From the NCBI GenBank assembly GCA_029263945.1, contig JARIDM010000280.1, positions 1 to 12,967 of the forward strand: 12,967 nucleotides of DNA, given 5' to 3'. Source of the DNA: Sporosarcina sp. (GTDB taxonomy: Bacteria > Bacillota > Bacilli > Bacillales_A > Planococcaceae). The position numbers were made by a program, and so were the translations under genes. Shown one piece after another: positions 6,407 through 12,967 of this stretch; the first letter of the stretch is position 1; each line of letters opens with the position of its first letter. Below the pieces are notes generated by a model. It did not search any database. It worked only from the letters and a program-made list of their open reading frames with translations, and was not told the origin of the DNA.

Positions 6407-6818
6407 TGATGTTATTTTACAAACAGTTACGAAAGTCGTTGTGTTTATCATTTTAACATTCGGCGTAGAACTCTTTCTCTCAGGACATAATAATCCAGGT
6501 GGCGGCTTTATCGGAGGACTCGTTCTTTCATCTGCGCTTGTGCTGCTGTATTTAGTGAATGATATTGAAACGGTTCATAAAGGAATCCCCTTCGATTTTA
6601 AAATAGTTGCCGCTTTTGGCGTACTCCTTGCTGTTGGAACTGGGGTAGGTGCTGTATTATTTGGTGTGGAATTTCTAAGCCAAACTTTTGTACATGTTAA
6701 CTTGCCGATCTTTGGTGAGACGGAGTTAGCAACCGTTCTTTTATTTGAAACAGGCGTTGCATTAACGGTCGTAGGCACGGTTGTAACGATTATTTTAAGC
6801 ATTAGTGAGGATGTGTAG
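6396..6818 (+). CDS. mrpB: Na+/H+ antiporter subunit MrpB
   Basis: MrpB is a small polytopic membrane subunit of the Mrp complex; 140 residues is normal for the family. The signature GHNNPGGGFIGGL spans residues 30-42, including Pro34 and Phe38, which correspond to residues reported as important in the Bacillus pseudofirmus subunit. Four hydrophobic segments can be seen. Translation starts at TTG 6396, inside the end of mrpA, with AGGGGG (6382-6387) 8 bases upstream. The 11-base overlap suggests translational coupling to mrpA. The stop is 2 bases before mrpC. Confidence 0.95.
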   Translation: MKSNDVILQTVTKVVVFIILTFGVELFLSGHNNPGGGFIGGLVLSSALVLLYLVNDIETVHKGIPFDFKIVAAFGVLLAVGTGVGAVLFGVEFLSQTFVHVNLPIFGETELATVLLFETGVALTVVGTVVTIILSISEDV

Positions 6819-6820
6819 CT

Positions 6821-7159
6821 ATGGAGACATTAATAACAATACTTGCTGGTGTACTTGTGACCGTAGCCGTTTATTTACTGTTATCCCGCAGTATCATCCG
6901 CATTATTTTAGGTTCAGCTGTCTTATCGCATGCGGTCCATTTATTGTTAATGGTGATGGGTGGATTAAAAACAGGAAGCGCGCCGTTACTCGGTGAAAAC
7001 GCAAGTAGTTATACAGATGCGCTGCCGCAAGCGCTTATATTGACGGCGATTGTGATTAGTTTTGCTGTGACCGCATTTCTATTGGTGTTGGCTTATCGTA
7101 CTTATCAGGAAACGGGTACGGATGACCTTCAAGAATTGCGAGGGTTTATAGATGAATAA
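6821..7159 (+). CDS. mrpC: Na+/H+ antiporter subunit MrpC
   Basis: This 112-residue membrane protein is related to NuoK of complex I. Three hydrophobic segments lie at about 5-22, 27-48 and 70-92. The family block DALPQALILTAIVISFAVTA spans 66-85. NuoK-like subunits form part of the lateral proton path next to the antiporter-like subunits. ATG 6821 follows the mrpB stop by 2 bases, with GAGG (6807-6810) as a moderate ribosome site. Its last 8 bases overlap mrpD. Confidence 0.95.
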   Translation: METLITILAGVLVTVAVYLLLSRSIIRIILGSAVLSHAVHLLLMVMGGLKTGSAPLLGENASSYTDALPQALILTAIVISFAVTAFLLVLAYRTYQETGTDDLQELRGFIDE

Positions 7160-8636
7160 TATAATTGTGATGCCGATGATCATTCCTTTATTGACAGGGA
7201 TTGTCTTAGTGTTTTTACGACCTTATATAAAAATACAACGCATGTTAACGTTTCTTGCGCTGGTCGCTACGGCAGGTGTGAGTCTTTATATATTGAACAG
7301 CATCCAGGCAAACGGGATTTTAACGTTAAATTTCGGAGGGTGGTTACCCCCTTATGGAATATTGTTTGTTGCAGATTCCTTTTCAGTGTTACTTGTATTG
7401 ACGACCTCGATTGTGTCTTCAATTATTTTACTGTATGCTTTTTCATCAATCGGTGAAGCGCGTGAAAATATGTTTTTCTATACATTTGTTTTACTTTTAA
7501 TTGCAGGCGTCAATGGCTCTTTCTTAACTGGCGATTTGTTTAATCTCTTCGTTTCATTTGAAGTGATGTTACTTGCATCTTACGTGCTCATTACATTGGG
7601 TGGCAGAAAAATTCAACTTGTAGAATCGATAAAGTACGTTGCGATAAATGTGTTATCGTCTTGGTTTTTTCTATTAGGGATTGCCTATTTATATGGAACG
7701 ATTGGGACGCTTAATATGGCTCATTTATCTGAACGCATTGCGGAGGTTGGGCAAACACCGCTACTCACTGTCATTAGTTTAATCTTTCTTCTCGTTTTTA
7801 GTTTGAAATCTGGTTTACTCCTTTACTTTTGGTTGCCAGGTTCGTATAGTGCACCGCCGACAGCGATTGCTGCCCTCTTTGGCGCCCTTTTAACGAAGGT
7901 TGGGATCTATGCAATGTTCCGCATGTTTACGCTTGTGTTTTATCATGAACCGTCGATTACGCACACGTTAATCGGTATAATGGCGGTGCTTACGATGATT
8001 GGCGGTAGTATAGGTGCAATTGCGTACAAAGATATACGTCAAATTATTTCATACAATGTCATTATTACGGTTGGTTTTATTTTGGTCGGTCTTGCAATCT
8101 CAACAGAAATTGCGATTCAAGGCTCAATTTATTACCTTGTTCATGACATGATTATTAAAGCTTTGTTGTTCTTGCTTGCAGGCACAATGATTTACTTAAC
8201 AGGCAGTGCACGCATTGAAGATATGAGTGGGCTTATTCGAAACTACCCCCTCCTTGGTTGGTTGTTCTTTCTTTCAATCCTCTCATTGGCAGGAATTCCA
8301 CCACTAAGTGGATTTATAGGTAAATTATACATTGGACAAGGCGCTGTTGAAGCAGGTGTTTACGGTTTATTGGTCATCGCTTTCTTATCGAGTTTGTTTG
8401 TGCTGTATTCGCTCCTTCGAATTTTCATGAATACATTTTGGGGCGAAACAATTATTAGTGAAGACGATGAAACGCCTTTAAGGAAACGTTTATTGCTCCC
8501 AGTTGTGTTACTGGGTGCTGCAACAATTGTACTAGGGATTGGTGCGGAGGGCATTTCTGTTTATGTGAGTGATGCTGCACATACGTTGATGAATCCAACT
8601 GTCTATATAGATGCGGTGATGCAAAGAAATCAGTAA
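7152..8636 (+). CDS. mrpD: Na+/H+ antiporter subunit MrpD
   Basis: MrpD is the second NuoL/M/N-like antiporter subunit, with 494 residues and about 14 membrane segments. The proton-channel residues Glu137 (VSFEVMLLASYVLI) and Lys219 (FSLKSGLLLYFWLPGSY) fall at the same numbers that I recall for Bacillus pseudofirmus MrpD; Lys249 (LLTKVGIYAMFR) is also conserved. SLAGIPPLSGFIGK, the later-helix motif of this superfamily, lies in the C-terminal half. ATG 7152 overlaps the mrpC end by 8 bases and has GAGGG (7140-7144) 7 bases upstream. A 53-bp gap separates its stop from mrpE, the only sizeable gap in the operon. Confidence 0.97.
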   Translation: MNNIIVMPMIIPLLTGIVLVFLRPYIKIQRMLTFLALVATAGVSLYILNSIQANGILTLNFGGWLPPYGILFVADSFSVLLVLTTSIVSSIILLYAFSSIGEARENMFFYTFVLLLIAGVNGSFLTGDLFNLFVSFEVMLLASYVLITLGGRKIQLVESIKYVAINVLSSWFFLLGIAYLYGTIGTLNMAHLSERIAEVGQTPLLTVISLIFLLVFSLKSGLLLYFWLPGSYSAPPTAIAALFGALLTKVGIYAMFRMFTLVFYHEPSITHTLIGIMAVLTMIGGSIGAIAYKDIRQIISYNVIITVGFILVGLAISTEIAIQGSIYYLVHDMIIKALLFLLAGTMIYLTGSARIEDMSGLIRNYPLLGWLFFLSILSLAGIPPLSGFIGKLYIGQGAVEAGVYGLLVIAFLSSLFVLYSLLRIFMNTFWGETIISEDDETPLRKRLLLPVVLLGAATIVLGIGAEGISVYVSDAAHTLMNPTVYIDAVMQRNQ

Positions 8637-8689
8637 AGAATACGTGAGGCCATGAGGTGCCTCTCTACTAAAGTGGAGGTGAGTGATTT

Positions 8690-9175
8690 ATGCGTGCACA
8701 GATGTTGTTGAATATTATGATTGCATTTTTGTGGATGTTGTTAATGGATGAAGATGAGTTGAACTTTTCAACATTTGTGATGGGCTATTTCGTGGGAATG
8801 GGCATTATATTCCTCATGCACCGCTTTTTTGGTTCACGCTTTTATTTACGCCGATTGTTTGCATCTATTAAGCTGTTGTTTATATTTATATCAGAGTTGG
8901 TCCAGTCAAGTGCCCTTGTTTTAAAACAAATATTGAGTCCAACCTTAAAGATTCAACCAGGTATTTTTAGGTATGAAACTGTCCTTGAAAGTGATTTAGA
9001 AATCACGACAATCTCTCTGTTATTGACGCTGACACCTGGGTCGGTCGTGATGGAAGTTTCGCCTGAGGGAAATGTGCTATACGTTCATGCGATGGATGTT
9101 GAAAATGAACGTGATGCTATTTTAAGTCAGCTGAAAAATTTTGAGAAAGCCATTATGGAGGTGACCCGTTCATGA
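8690..9175 (+). CDS. mrpE: Na+/H+ antiporter subunit MrpE
   Basis: This 161-residue subunit has two hydrophobic N-terminal segments (about 5-18 and 27-45), a third around 57-80, and a soluble C-terminal domain. The family motif LTLTPGS spans 112-118, with Thr115-Pro116 in the region reported as important in Bacillus. The subunit supports assembly and full activity of the Mrp complex; it has no counterpart in complex I. The ribosome site GGAGGTGA (8675-8682) is strong, but part of it can pair with an upstream CTCTAC in a small hairpin. The stop overlaps the mrpF start in an ATGA. Confidence 0.95.
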   Translation: MRAQMLLNIMIAFLWMLLMDEDELNFSTFVMGYFVGMGIIFLMHRFFGSRFYLRRLFASIKLLFIFISELVQSSALVLKQILSPTLKIQPGIFRYETVLESDLEITTISLLLTLTPGSVVMEVSPEGNVLYVHAMDVENERDAILSQLKNFEKAIMEVTRS

Positions 9176-9456
9176 TACAGATAATGCTCATGATTGCCCT
9201 TGTTTTATTCTCAATTACGATTGCGATAGCGGTGTTGCGTATTGTTTTAGGGCCCTCGTTGCCAGACAGGGTACTCGCCTTAGATGTGATTGGTGTGAAT
9301 TTAATCGCAACGATTGCGGTCACTTCTGTTGTGATGGATACGACGGCCTTTTTAGAGGTTATTCTCATTTTAGGGATATTATCGTTCATAGGGACAATTG
9401 CATATGCCAAATTTATCGAGAGGGGTGTTATCGTTGAACGTAAACGAGATCGGTGA
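9172..9456 (+). CDS. mrpF: Na+/H+ antiporter subunit MrpF
   Basis: This 94-residue membrane subunit has three hydrophobic segments. The family signature GPSLPDRVLALD is at residues 27-38, with conserved acids Asp32 and Asp38. It acts within the Mrp complex; the exact role of MrpF in ion passage is not settled to my knowledge. ATG 9172 is part of an ATGA overlap with the mrpE stop, and GGAGGTGA (9157-9164) lies 7 bases upstream. Its 3' end overlaps mrpG by 23 bases in a different frame. Confidence 0.95.
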   Translation: MIQIMLMIALVLFSITIAIAVLRIVLGPSLPDRVLALDVIGVNLIATIAVTSVVMDTTAFLEVILILGILSFIGTIAYAKFIERGVIVERKRDR

Positions 9457-9796
9457 ATTTATAGGAGCTTTGCTCATTTTGACAGGTGGAATCATGAGTG
9501 TCATTAGTGTTTTTGGTCTCATTCGTTTACCAGATGTGTACACGAGATCACATGCTGCGACGAAAAGTTCGACGCTTGCTGTATTGTTAACACTGTCAGG
9601 TGCTTTTATTTATTTTTGGGCATCCGCTCATTTTATCAGTGTGCGTTTATTACTTGGAATTGTATTTGTCTTTTTGACAGCCCCCGTTGCAGGACATTTA
9701 CTCGTCCGCGCGGCTTACCGTACGAAAGTAGAGTTGGCGGACATTTCGGGAACAGACGAATTATATGAAGTGATGCATGGTGAAAAGGAAGAATAG
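9434..9796 (+). CDS. mrpG: Na+/H+ antiporter subunit MrpG
   Basis: MrpG is a small membrane subunit with three hydrophobic segments. The motif LIRLPDVYTRSHAATKSST spans 29-47 and TAPVAGH spans 82-88 (Pro84). The longest open frame begins at TTG 9398, but that would add 12 residues inside mrpF. TTG 9434, 8 bases after GGGG of AGAGGGGTG, gives 120 residues starting MNVNEIGEF, in line with family length. It is the last gene of the operon. The hairpin at 9896-9940, 100 bases on and inside repeat copy 2, is the likely transcription terminator. Confidence 0.93.
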   Translation: MNVNEIGEFIGALLILTGGIMSVISVFGLIRLPDVYTRSHAATKSSTLAVLLTLSGAFIYFWASAHFISVRLLLGIVFVFLTAPVAGHLLVRAAYRTKVELADISGTDELYEVMHGEKEE

Positions 9797-9895
9797 TGCT
9801 AAGAGGATTGGTCAGTTCTTATGAAAGCTGTAAAACGTTGGAAATAAATTGATAGAGGCTGAGACATAAGAGGTTAATCTAGAGAAATTATGAAG

Positions 9896-9940
9896 CCGTG
9901 TGAAGTCAAGGTTCTTACAACTTGGCTTCACACGGTTTTT
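9896..9940 (+). terminator. Terminator-like hairpin in repeat copy 2, probable end of mrp operon
   Basis: The 5' arm CCGTGTGAAGTCAAG (9896-9910) and 3' arm CTTGGCTTCACACGG (9921-9935) pair over 15 bp with a single G-U, around a 10-base loop. Five T's follow (9936-9940). This copy pairs better than the one at 1301-1345: one position is A-U where copy 1 has G-U, and another is G-C where copy 1 is mismatched. The arms are preserved even though the loop and flanks differ. Confidence 0.82.
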
Positions 9941-10084
9941 GCATCTCGCGTTTTTTAAAAAGAATCAAAAGTTCAAGGGAAAACACAACCAGCTACGTGA
10001 AAAATTGATATTTTACTGACTTACAGTATAAGTCGTGACGATGTGTTGTTTTTTGTATGCTGGTTAGGTCAAAGGTCTTGTTAT

Positions 10085-10185
10085 GCCGATAAGTATACTA
10101 AAAGTACTGATAACCTTTGAAAAAATGCCGATAACGACATGACAACCGCTGATAAGGACTGGGAAAGTGCTGATCACACAAATAA
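10085..10185 (+). repeat. 21-bp tandem repeat array, five units
   Basis: Units begin at 10085, 10106, 10127, 10148 and 10169, exactly 21 bp apart. The cores are RCYGATAA, the last being GCTGATCA. The final unit ends in ACACAAATAA, as in the first array. Bases within units differ from array 1, but period, core and terminal sequence are kept. The complementary strand has a stop in the frame that is open in array 1, which argues against a peptide product. Confidence 0.88.
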
Positions 10186-10233
10186 AATGTGCTTTTTAAT
10201 TCGCATATCATTATACGCTTAGAAAAGCTAGCC

Positions 10234-10248
10234 GTGGTATAAAACCAC
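10234..10248 (-). terminator. Weak hairpin downstream of arsC
   Basis: GTGGT/ACCAC pair with a 5-base loop about 12 bases past the arsC stop. On the minus strand a short T run (GCTTTTC) comes about 6 bases after the stem, which is imperfect for a Rho-independent terminator. No better candidate was seen for the ars operon. Confidence 0.3.
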
Positions 10249-10259
10249 AACTCATTTTC

Positions 10260-10679
10260 TTATTCTCCTGTTTTAGCGAACCGTTCAATTCTTGTACCAA
10301 TTTCATCGCGTACACGCTCGAAGAATGCCCATTTTTCATCGTCTGTTCCTTCTGCTTTTGCAGGGTCATCAAATCCCCAATGCGCTCGTTTGATATGCGC
10401 GGGTGTTATCGGACATTTATCGGCAGCGTCTCCACAAAGTGTGACGATAAAATCTGCATGATGTAAAACGTCCCTATCAATAACATCGGAGGTTTGCATC
10501 GAAATATCAACACCCACGCCTTTCATCACTTTAACAGCGCTGGGATTAACGCCGTGTGCTTCAATTCCAGCACTTAGAACTTGCCACTCTTCGCCAAGGT
10601 ATTTTTTTCCCCATCCTTCAGCCATTTGGCTACGGCATGAGTTACCTGTACATAAGAAATAAAGTATTTTTTTAGACAT
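10260..10679 (-). CDS. arsC: Thioredoxin-coupled arsenate reductase
   Basis: ArsC reduces arsenate to arsenite in the cytoplasm, giving the substrate of the ArsB pump. It has the low-molecular-weight tyrosine phosphatase fold. The catalytic P-loop is CTGNSCRS with Cys10 and Cys15, and the resolving cysteines are Cys82 and Cys89 in CGDAADKC. These four numbers match the Bacillus/Staphylococcus thioredoxin-dependent enzymes as I know them. The frame is open from ATG 10688, but that codon abuts the ribosome site AAAGGGG. ATG 10679 gives MSKKILYFLC, 139 residues, the family length; ATG 10682 is also possible. It is the third gene of arsR-arsB-arsC, 21 bases after arsB. Confidence 0.96.
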   Translation of the reverse strand: MSKKILYFLCTGNSCRSQMAEGWGKKYLGEEWQVLSAGIEAHGVNPSAVKVMKGVGVDISMQTSDVIDRDVLHHADFIVTLCGDAADKCPITPAHIKRAHWGFDDPAKAEGTDDEKWAFFERVRDEIGTRIERFAKTGE

Positions 10680-10700
10680 CATCAACATCCCCTTTTTTAT

Positions 10701-11999
10701 TTATTGGATAAATGACAGCCAACCATACAGTCCAATGAGTGTAATGAGTAGTGTAGGAACTGTCAGAAGTAGTCCGATTTTAAAATAACGGCCCCAAGAT
10801 ATTTTTACACCTTTTTGAGACAGTACGTGTAGCCATAGCAAAGTGGCCAAGGAACCGATGGGGGTGATTTTCGGACCTAAATCGGATCCGATCACATTTG
10901 CATAAATTAAGGCCTCGCGAATCGGCTCTGTTGTGCTCGTTTCTGATATTGCTAATGCGTTAATCATAACTGTGGGCATATTATTCATAATTGACGACAA
11001 GATTGCTGCAATAAAACCCATCGAAATCGTTGCAACAAAGAGTCCTTGATTGGCAGCTACTTGAATTAGATCTCCCAAGACACCCGTTAAGCCTACATTA
11101 CGTAATCCGTAGACGACAACGTACATACCGATAGAGAAGAATACAATCGCCCAAGGAGCACCTTTTAGCACTTGTTTCGTTTGAACAGCAGGACTTCTTT
11201 GTGCCATCATCATAAAAAAAAGTGCTGTAACGCCAGCAATAATTGAAACAGGAAGCCCCGTAAAGCCGCTCGAGAAATAGCCGATAAGCAATATGCTTAA
11301 GATTAACCATGCTAATCGAAACAACTTTACGTCTTTGATTGCTTCTTGTGGTTGTTTTAAATCGGATACTTCATAGTTTTTAGGAATGCTTTTTCGGAAG
11401 AATAACAAGAGCACGAAGATACTTGCCACTAAAGAAAATACATTTGGAATCATCATTCGAGAAGCATATTCGACAAAGCCGATACCGAAAAAGTCTGCCG
11501 AGACAATATTGACTAAGTTACTCACGACTAATGGCAACGAAGTTGTATCTGCAATAAAACCACTGGCAATGATGAAAGGGAAAATCATCTTTTCATTAAA
11601 ATTCAAATTTCGAACCATTGCGAGCACAATTGGCGTTAATATAAGTGCTGCGCCGTCATTTGCGAACAATGCAGCTACGACTGCACCTAGAAGGCTGACG
11701 TAAACAAACATGCGAATGCCGCTACCTTTAGCTAATCTAGCCATGTGAAGGGCAGCCCACTCGAAGAATCCAATTTCATCTAAAATTAATGAGATGATAA
11801 TGATTGCGATAAACGCAAGTGTTGCATTCCAGACAATCCCTGTTACGTCAATGACATCCTGAAAATTGACAACACCTACTAACAAAGCAACGATTGCACC
11901 AATACAGGCAGACCATCCAATCGACAAATTTCGGGGCTGCCATATAACAAAAACAAGTGTAATTACAAAAATTAATGAAGCGATTATTACTGAAGTCAA
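10701..11999 (-). CDS. arsB: Arsenite efflux pump ArsB
   Basis: This 432-residue polytopic protein of the ArsB family (ion transporter superfamily) exports arsenite and antimonite across the cytoplasmic membrane. Matching blocks are FANDGAALILTPIVLAMV, IIASGFIADTTSLPLVVSNL, SSIMNNMPTVMINALAI and GSDLGPKITPIGSLATLLWLH. It is close in style to staphylococcal plasmid ArsB and distinct from the Acr3 type used by many Bacillus. No arsA is present, so it should work as a secondary carrier driven by membrane potential. Translation begins at TTG 11999 with GGGAGGAG upstream. It follows arsR by 15 bases and precedes arsC, consistent with one transcript. Confidence 0.96.
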   Translation of the reverse strand: MTSVIIASLIFVITLVFVIWQPRNLSIGWSACIGAIVALLVGVVNFQDVIDVTGIVWNATLAFIAIIIISLILDEIGFFEWAALHMARLAKGSGIRMFVYVSLLGAVVAALFANDGAALILTPIVLAMVRNLNFNEKMIFPFIIASGFIADTTSLPLVVSNLVNIVSADFFGIGFVEYASRMMIPNVFSLVASIFVLLLFFRKSIPKNYEVSDLKQPQEAIKDVKLFRLAWLILSILLIGYFSSGFTGLPVSIIAGVTALFFMMMAQRSPAVQTKQVLKGAPWAIVFFSIGMYVVVYGLRNVGLTGVLGDLIQVAANQGLFVATISMGFIAAILSSIMNNMPTVMINALAISETSTTEPIREALIYANVIGSDLGPKITPIGSLATLLWLHVLSQKGVKISWGRYFKIGLLLTVPTLLITLIGLYGWLSFIQ

Positions 12000-12014
12000 T
12001 GAACTTTCTCCTCC

Positions 12015-12362
12015 CTACTCACAACAAACACGAAGTCCTTGCGTTTTTAATTCAGTGATCGATTCACTCTGTTCTGGAAGGTGCTCAAGTATGCTTTTGA
12101 CAAATGGATAATCTTCATGATTTTCATTGATTGAGAAGAAAATCCATTGTCCTCTCCGTTCTTCTTTAACCAATTTAATGTCTCTCAGTTTACGCAGGTG
12201 CTGACTAATCGCTGGCTGACTCATTTTAAATATTTCAACAAATTCACAAACACAGCATTCGTGTGACTTGAGTAATTTCATCATCGTCAATCGAGTTGGA
12301 TCCCCAAGTAATTTTAATAGCTGCGATGCACGGTATATGTCAATCGTTTCTGTATGATTCAC
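12015..12362 (-). CDS. arsR: Arsenic-responsive repressor ArsR
   Basis: This 115-residue winged-helix repressor of the ArsR/SmtB family is expected to leave its operator when it binds As(III) or Sb(III). The recognition helix region is MSQPAISQHLRKLR (47-60), and the wing lies around 67-79. The metal site is HECCVCEF at 34-41, with Cys36, Cys37 and Cys39. Compared with ELCVCDLC of the classic R773 protein, the third Cys position is Val42, while an extra Cys36 and a C-terminal Cys113-Cys114 pair are present. The start is GTG 12362, with GGAGGG 7-8 bases upstream. It is the first gene of the ars operon and should autoregulate through the palindrome at 12387-12412. Confidence 0.95.
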   Translation of the reverse strand: MNHTETIDIYRASQLLKLLGDPTRLTMMKLLKSHECCVCEFVEIFKMSQPAISQHLRKLRDIKLVKEERRGQWIFFSINENHEDYPFVKSILEHLPEQSESITELKTQGLRVCCE

Positions 12363-12386
12363 CTATTATCCCTCCACTTCATAAAC

Positions 12387-12415
12387 ACTATATAAGCATA
12401 TGCTTATATAGTCAA
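12387..12415 (-). promoter_or_regulatory. ars promoter with embedded 26-bp palindromic operator
   Basis: On the minus strand TTGACT (12415-12410) and TATAGT (12392-12387) are separated by 17 bases. A perfect 26-bp palindrome (12387-12412, half-site ACTATATAAGCAT) covers the whole spacer, all of the -10 and half of the -35. The ATAAGCATATGCTTAT core fits ArsR/SmtB-family operators. Bound ArsR would block RNA polymerase directly. The -10 end is about 25 bases upstream of GTG 12362. Confidence 0.9.
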
Positions 12416-12448
12416 GAGTGTTATTTTTGAGGTTCTATTAAAATTAGC

Positions 12449-12497
12449 AAGAGCGCTCTCCGTTCGATTATTGATCGACTCACCAGATAGCGCTCTT
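12449..12497. repeat. 9-bp inverted repeat with 31-base loop
   Basis: AAGAGCGCT (12449-12457) and AGCGCTCTT (12489-12497) are perfect complements. The loop contains a smaller CGAT/ATCG pair. There is no clear T run on either side. It could be a decayed terminator or a protein site between arsR and the acylase gene; its function is not evident. Confidence 0.45.
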
Positions 12498-12625
12498 TCA
12501 AATCCATTGTGGAACAATCTCTAATTTTTAATCCCCATCATTGCAAAACGAAAATTAAAGGATATTTAACGTAATCAGCGAATAGAGTTATGAGAAAGTA
12601 AAGGTTTACTTAAGGGGGAAGAGAA

Positions 12626-12967
12626 TTGAAGAATAAATGGGGGAAGATTTTTCTTTGGGGGATTGGAATCATCTTAGTGGTCGGAATTGGCGCACTTATT
12701 TTTCTTAACTTGTACATAAGCAAATCTAAGCCTGTTGTTTCAGGCGAACTGGCAGCAGACTTTTCGGCCGAAGATGTGACGGTGGTGCGAGATGACTTTG
12801 GTGTACCGCATATTACCGCAAAGTCGGACGCCGATCTTTACCGTGCGCAAGGATTTGTTCAAGCACAAGATCGGTTATTCCAAATGGATTTAGCCCGTCG
12901 CCAAGCAAGTGGACGGTTAGCTGAAGTGGTAGGGGCAGCGGCGGTTGACACAGACAAACATTTCAGG
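12626..12967 (+). CDS. Penicillin acylase family (Ntn hydrolase) protein, N-terminal 114 residues (partial)
   Basis: From TTG 12626, 114 codons are open to the window edge, so the gene is cut by the window. AAGGGGG (12612-12618) is 7 bases upstream of the TTG. Residues about 8-28 (FLWGIGIILVVGIGALIF) form a signal anchor or signal peptide, placing the enzyme outside the membrane. Then come VTVVRDDFGVPHITA (51-65), DLYRAQGFVQAQDRLFQMD (70-88) and RRQASGRLAEVVG (91-103), the typical alpha-chain start of penicillin G acylase and related N-terminal-nucleophile amidases. The catalytic N-terminal serine of the beta chain lies beyond the window. Natural substrates may be acyl-homoserine lactones or other N-acyl amides. 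No convincing promoter was found. Confidence 0.88.
   Translation, partial: MKNKWGKIFLWGIGIILVVGIGALIFLNLYISKSKPVVSGELAADFSAEDVTVVRDDFGVPHITAKSDADLYRAQGFVQAQDRLFQMDLARRQASGRLAEVVGAAAVDTDKHFR

Larger units (their letters stand above)
9857..10185 (+). repeat. Dispersed intergenic repeat element, copy 2
   Basis: This is the second copy of the element at 1248-1613, on the same strand and in the same order: lead-in AAGAGGTTAATCT (9868-9880), hairpin plus T's (9896-9940), CATCTCGCG tract, conserved middle (about 9969-10020) and 21-bp array (10085-10185). It fills most of the 463-bp gene-free gap between mrpG and the convergent arsC. Before it, 9797-9856 holds nothing that I recognise. It lacks about 15 bases before the hairpin and one array unit compared with copy 1. 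Confidence 0.85.

Noticed and set aside
9857..10185. MITE or insertion sequence interpretation of the repeat element
   Set aside because: No terminal inverted repeats or target-site duplications could be seen at either copy, and there is no transposase. It remains possible if the boundaries are misjudged.
12541..12593. Promoter for the penicillin acylase gene
   Set aside because: TTGCAA-N16-TATTTA and TTTAAC-N18-TATGAG are poor -10 matches; neither is convincing.

Overview
The window looks like chromosomal DNA of a low-GC Gram-positive bacterium of the order Bacillales. The grounds are strong AGGAGG-type ribosome binding sites, frequent TTG and GTG starts, a seven-gene Mrp antiporter operon of the Bacillus type, a thioredoxin-type ArsC, and MurB and ArsB proteins that I recall as closest in style to staphylococcal ones. 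Planococcaceae (Sporosarcina/Lysinibacillus-like) is my best guess, but it is an inference.

Layout. Positions 1-511 (-) hold the N-terminal part of an FAD-dependent oxidoreductase. It is divergent from a cytosolic DsbA/FrnE-type thiol oxidoreductase (608-1243, +). A 554-bp gene-free stretch follows. It carries a terminator-like hairpin and a 21-bp tandem array, which together form a roughly 365-bp repeat element. Next come murB (1801-2721, +) and, after a shared bidirectional terminator, a convergent KdpD-type universal stress protein (2791-3459, -). A 541-bp divergent region with several hairpins separates that gene from the mrp operon mrpABCDEFG (4001-9796, +), which encodes a multi-subunit Na+/H+ antiporter. 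Adjacent mrp genes overlap or nearly touch, except for a 53-bp gap before mrpE. Downstream of mrpG lies a second copy of the repeat element (about 9857-10185). The convergent arsenic operon arsR-arsB-arsC (12362 down to 10260, -) follows, with a perfect 26-bp palindromic operator inside its promoter. The window closes with the 5' end of a membrane-anchored penicillin-acylase-family gene (12626 onward, +).

How it works together. MrpA-G should form one membrane complex that exchanges cytoplasmic Na+ for external H+, for sodium and alkali tolerance. ArsR senses As(III)/Sb(III), ArsC reduces arsenate to arsenite, and ArsB exports arsenite. MurB makes UDP-N-acetylmuramate for peptidoglycan.

The least explained part is the dispersed element. 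Two same-strand copies sit downstream of unrelated + strand genes (the DsbA-like gene and mrpG). Each has a hairpin with a T run, a conserved middle and an array of 21-bp units beginning RCYGATAA. A second poorly explained part is the long structured leader of mrpA. Several obvious longest-ORF starts appear wrong; corrected starts are given for murB, mrpA, mrpG, the stress protein and arsC.
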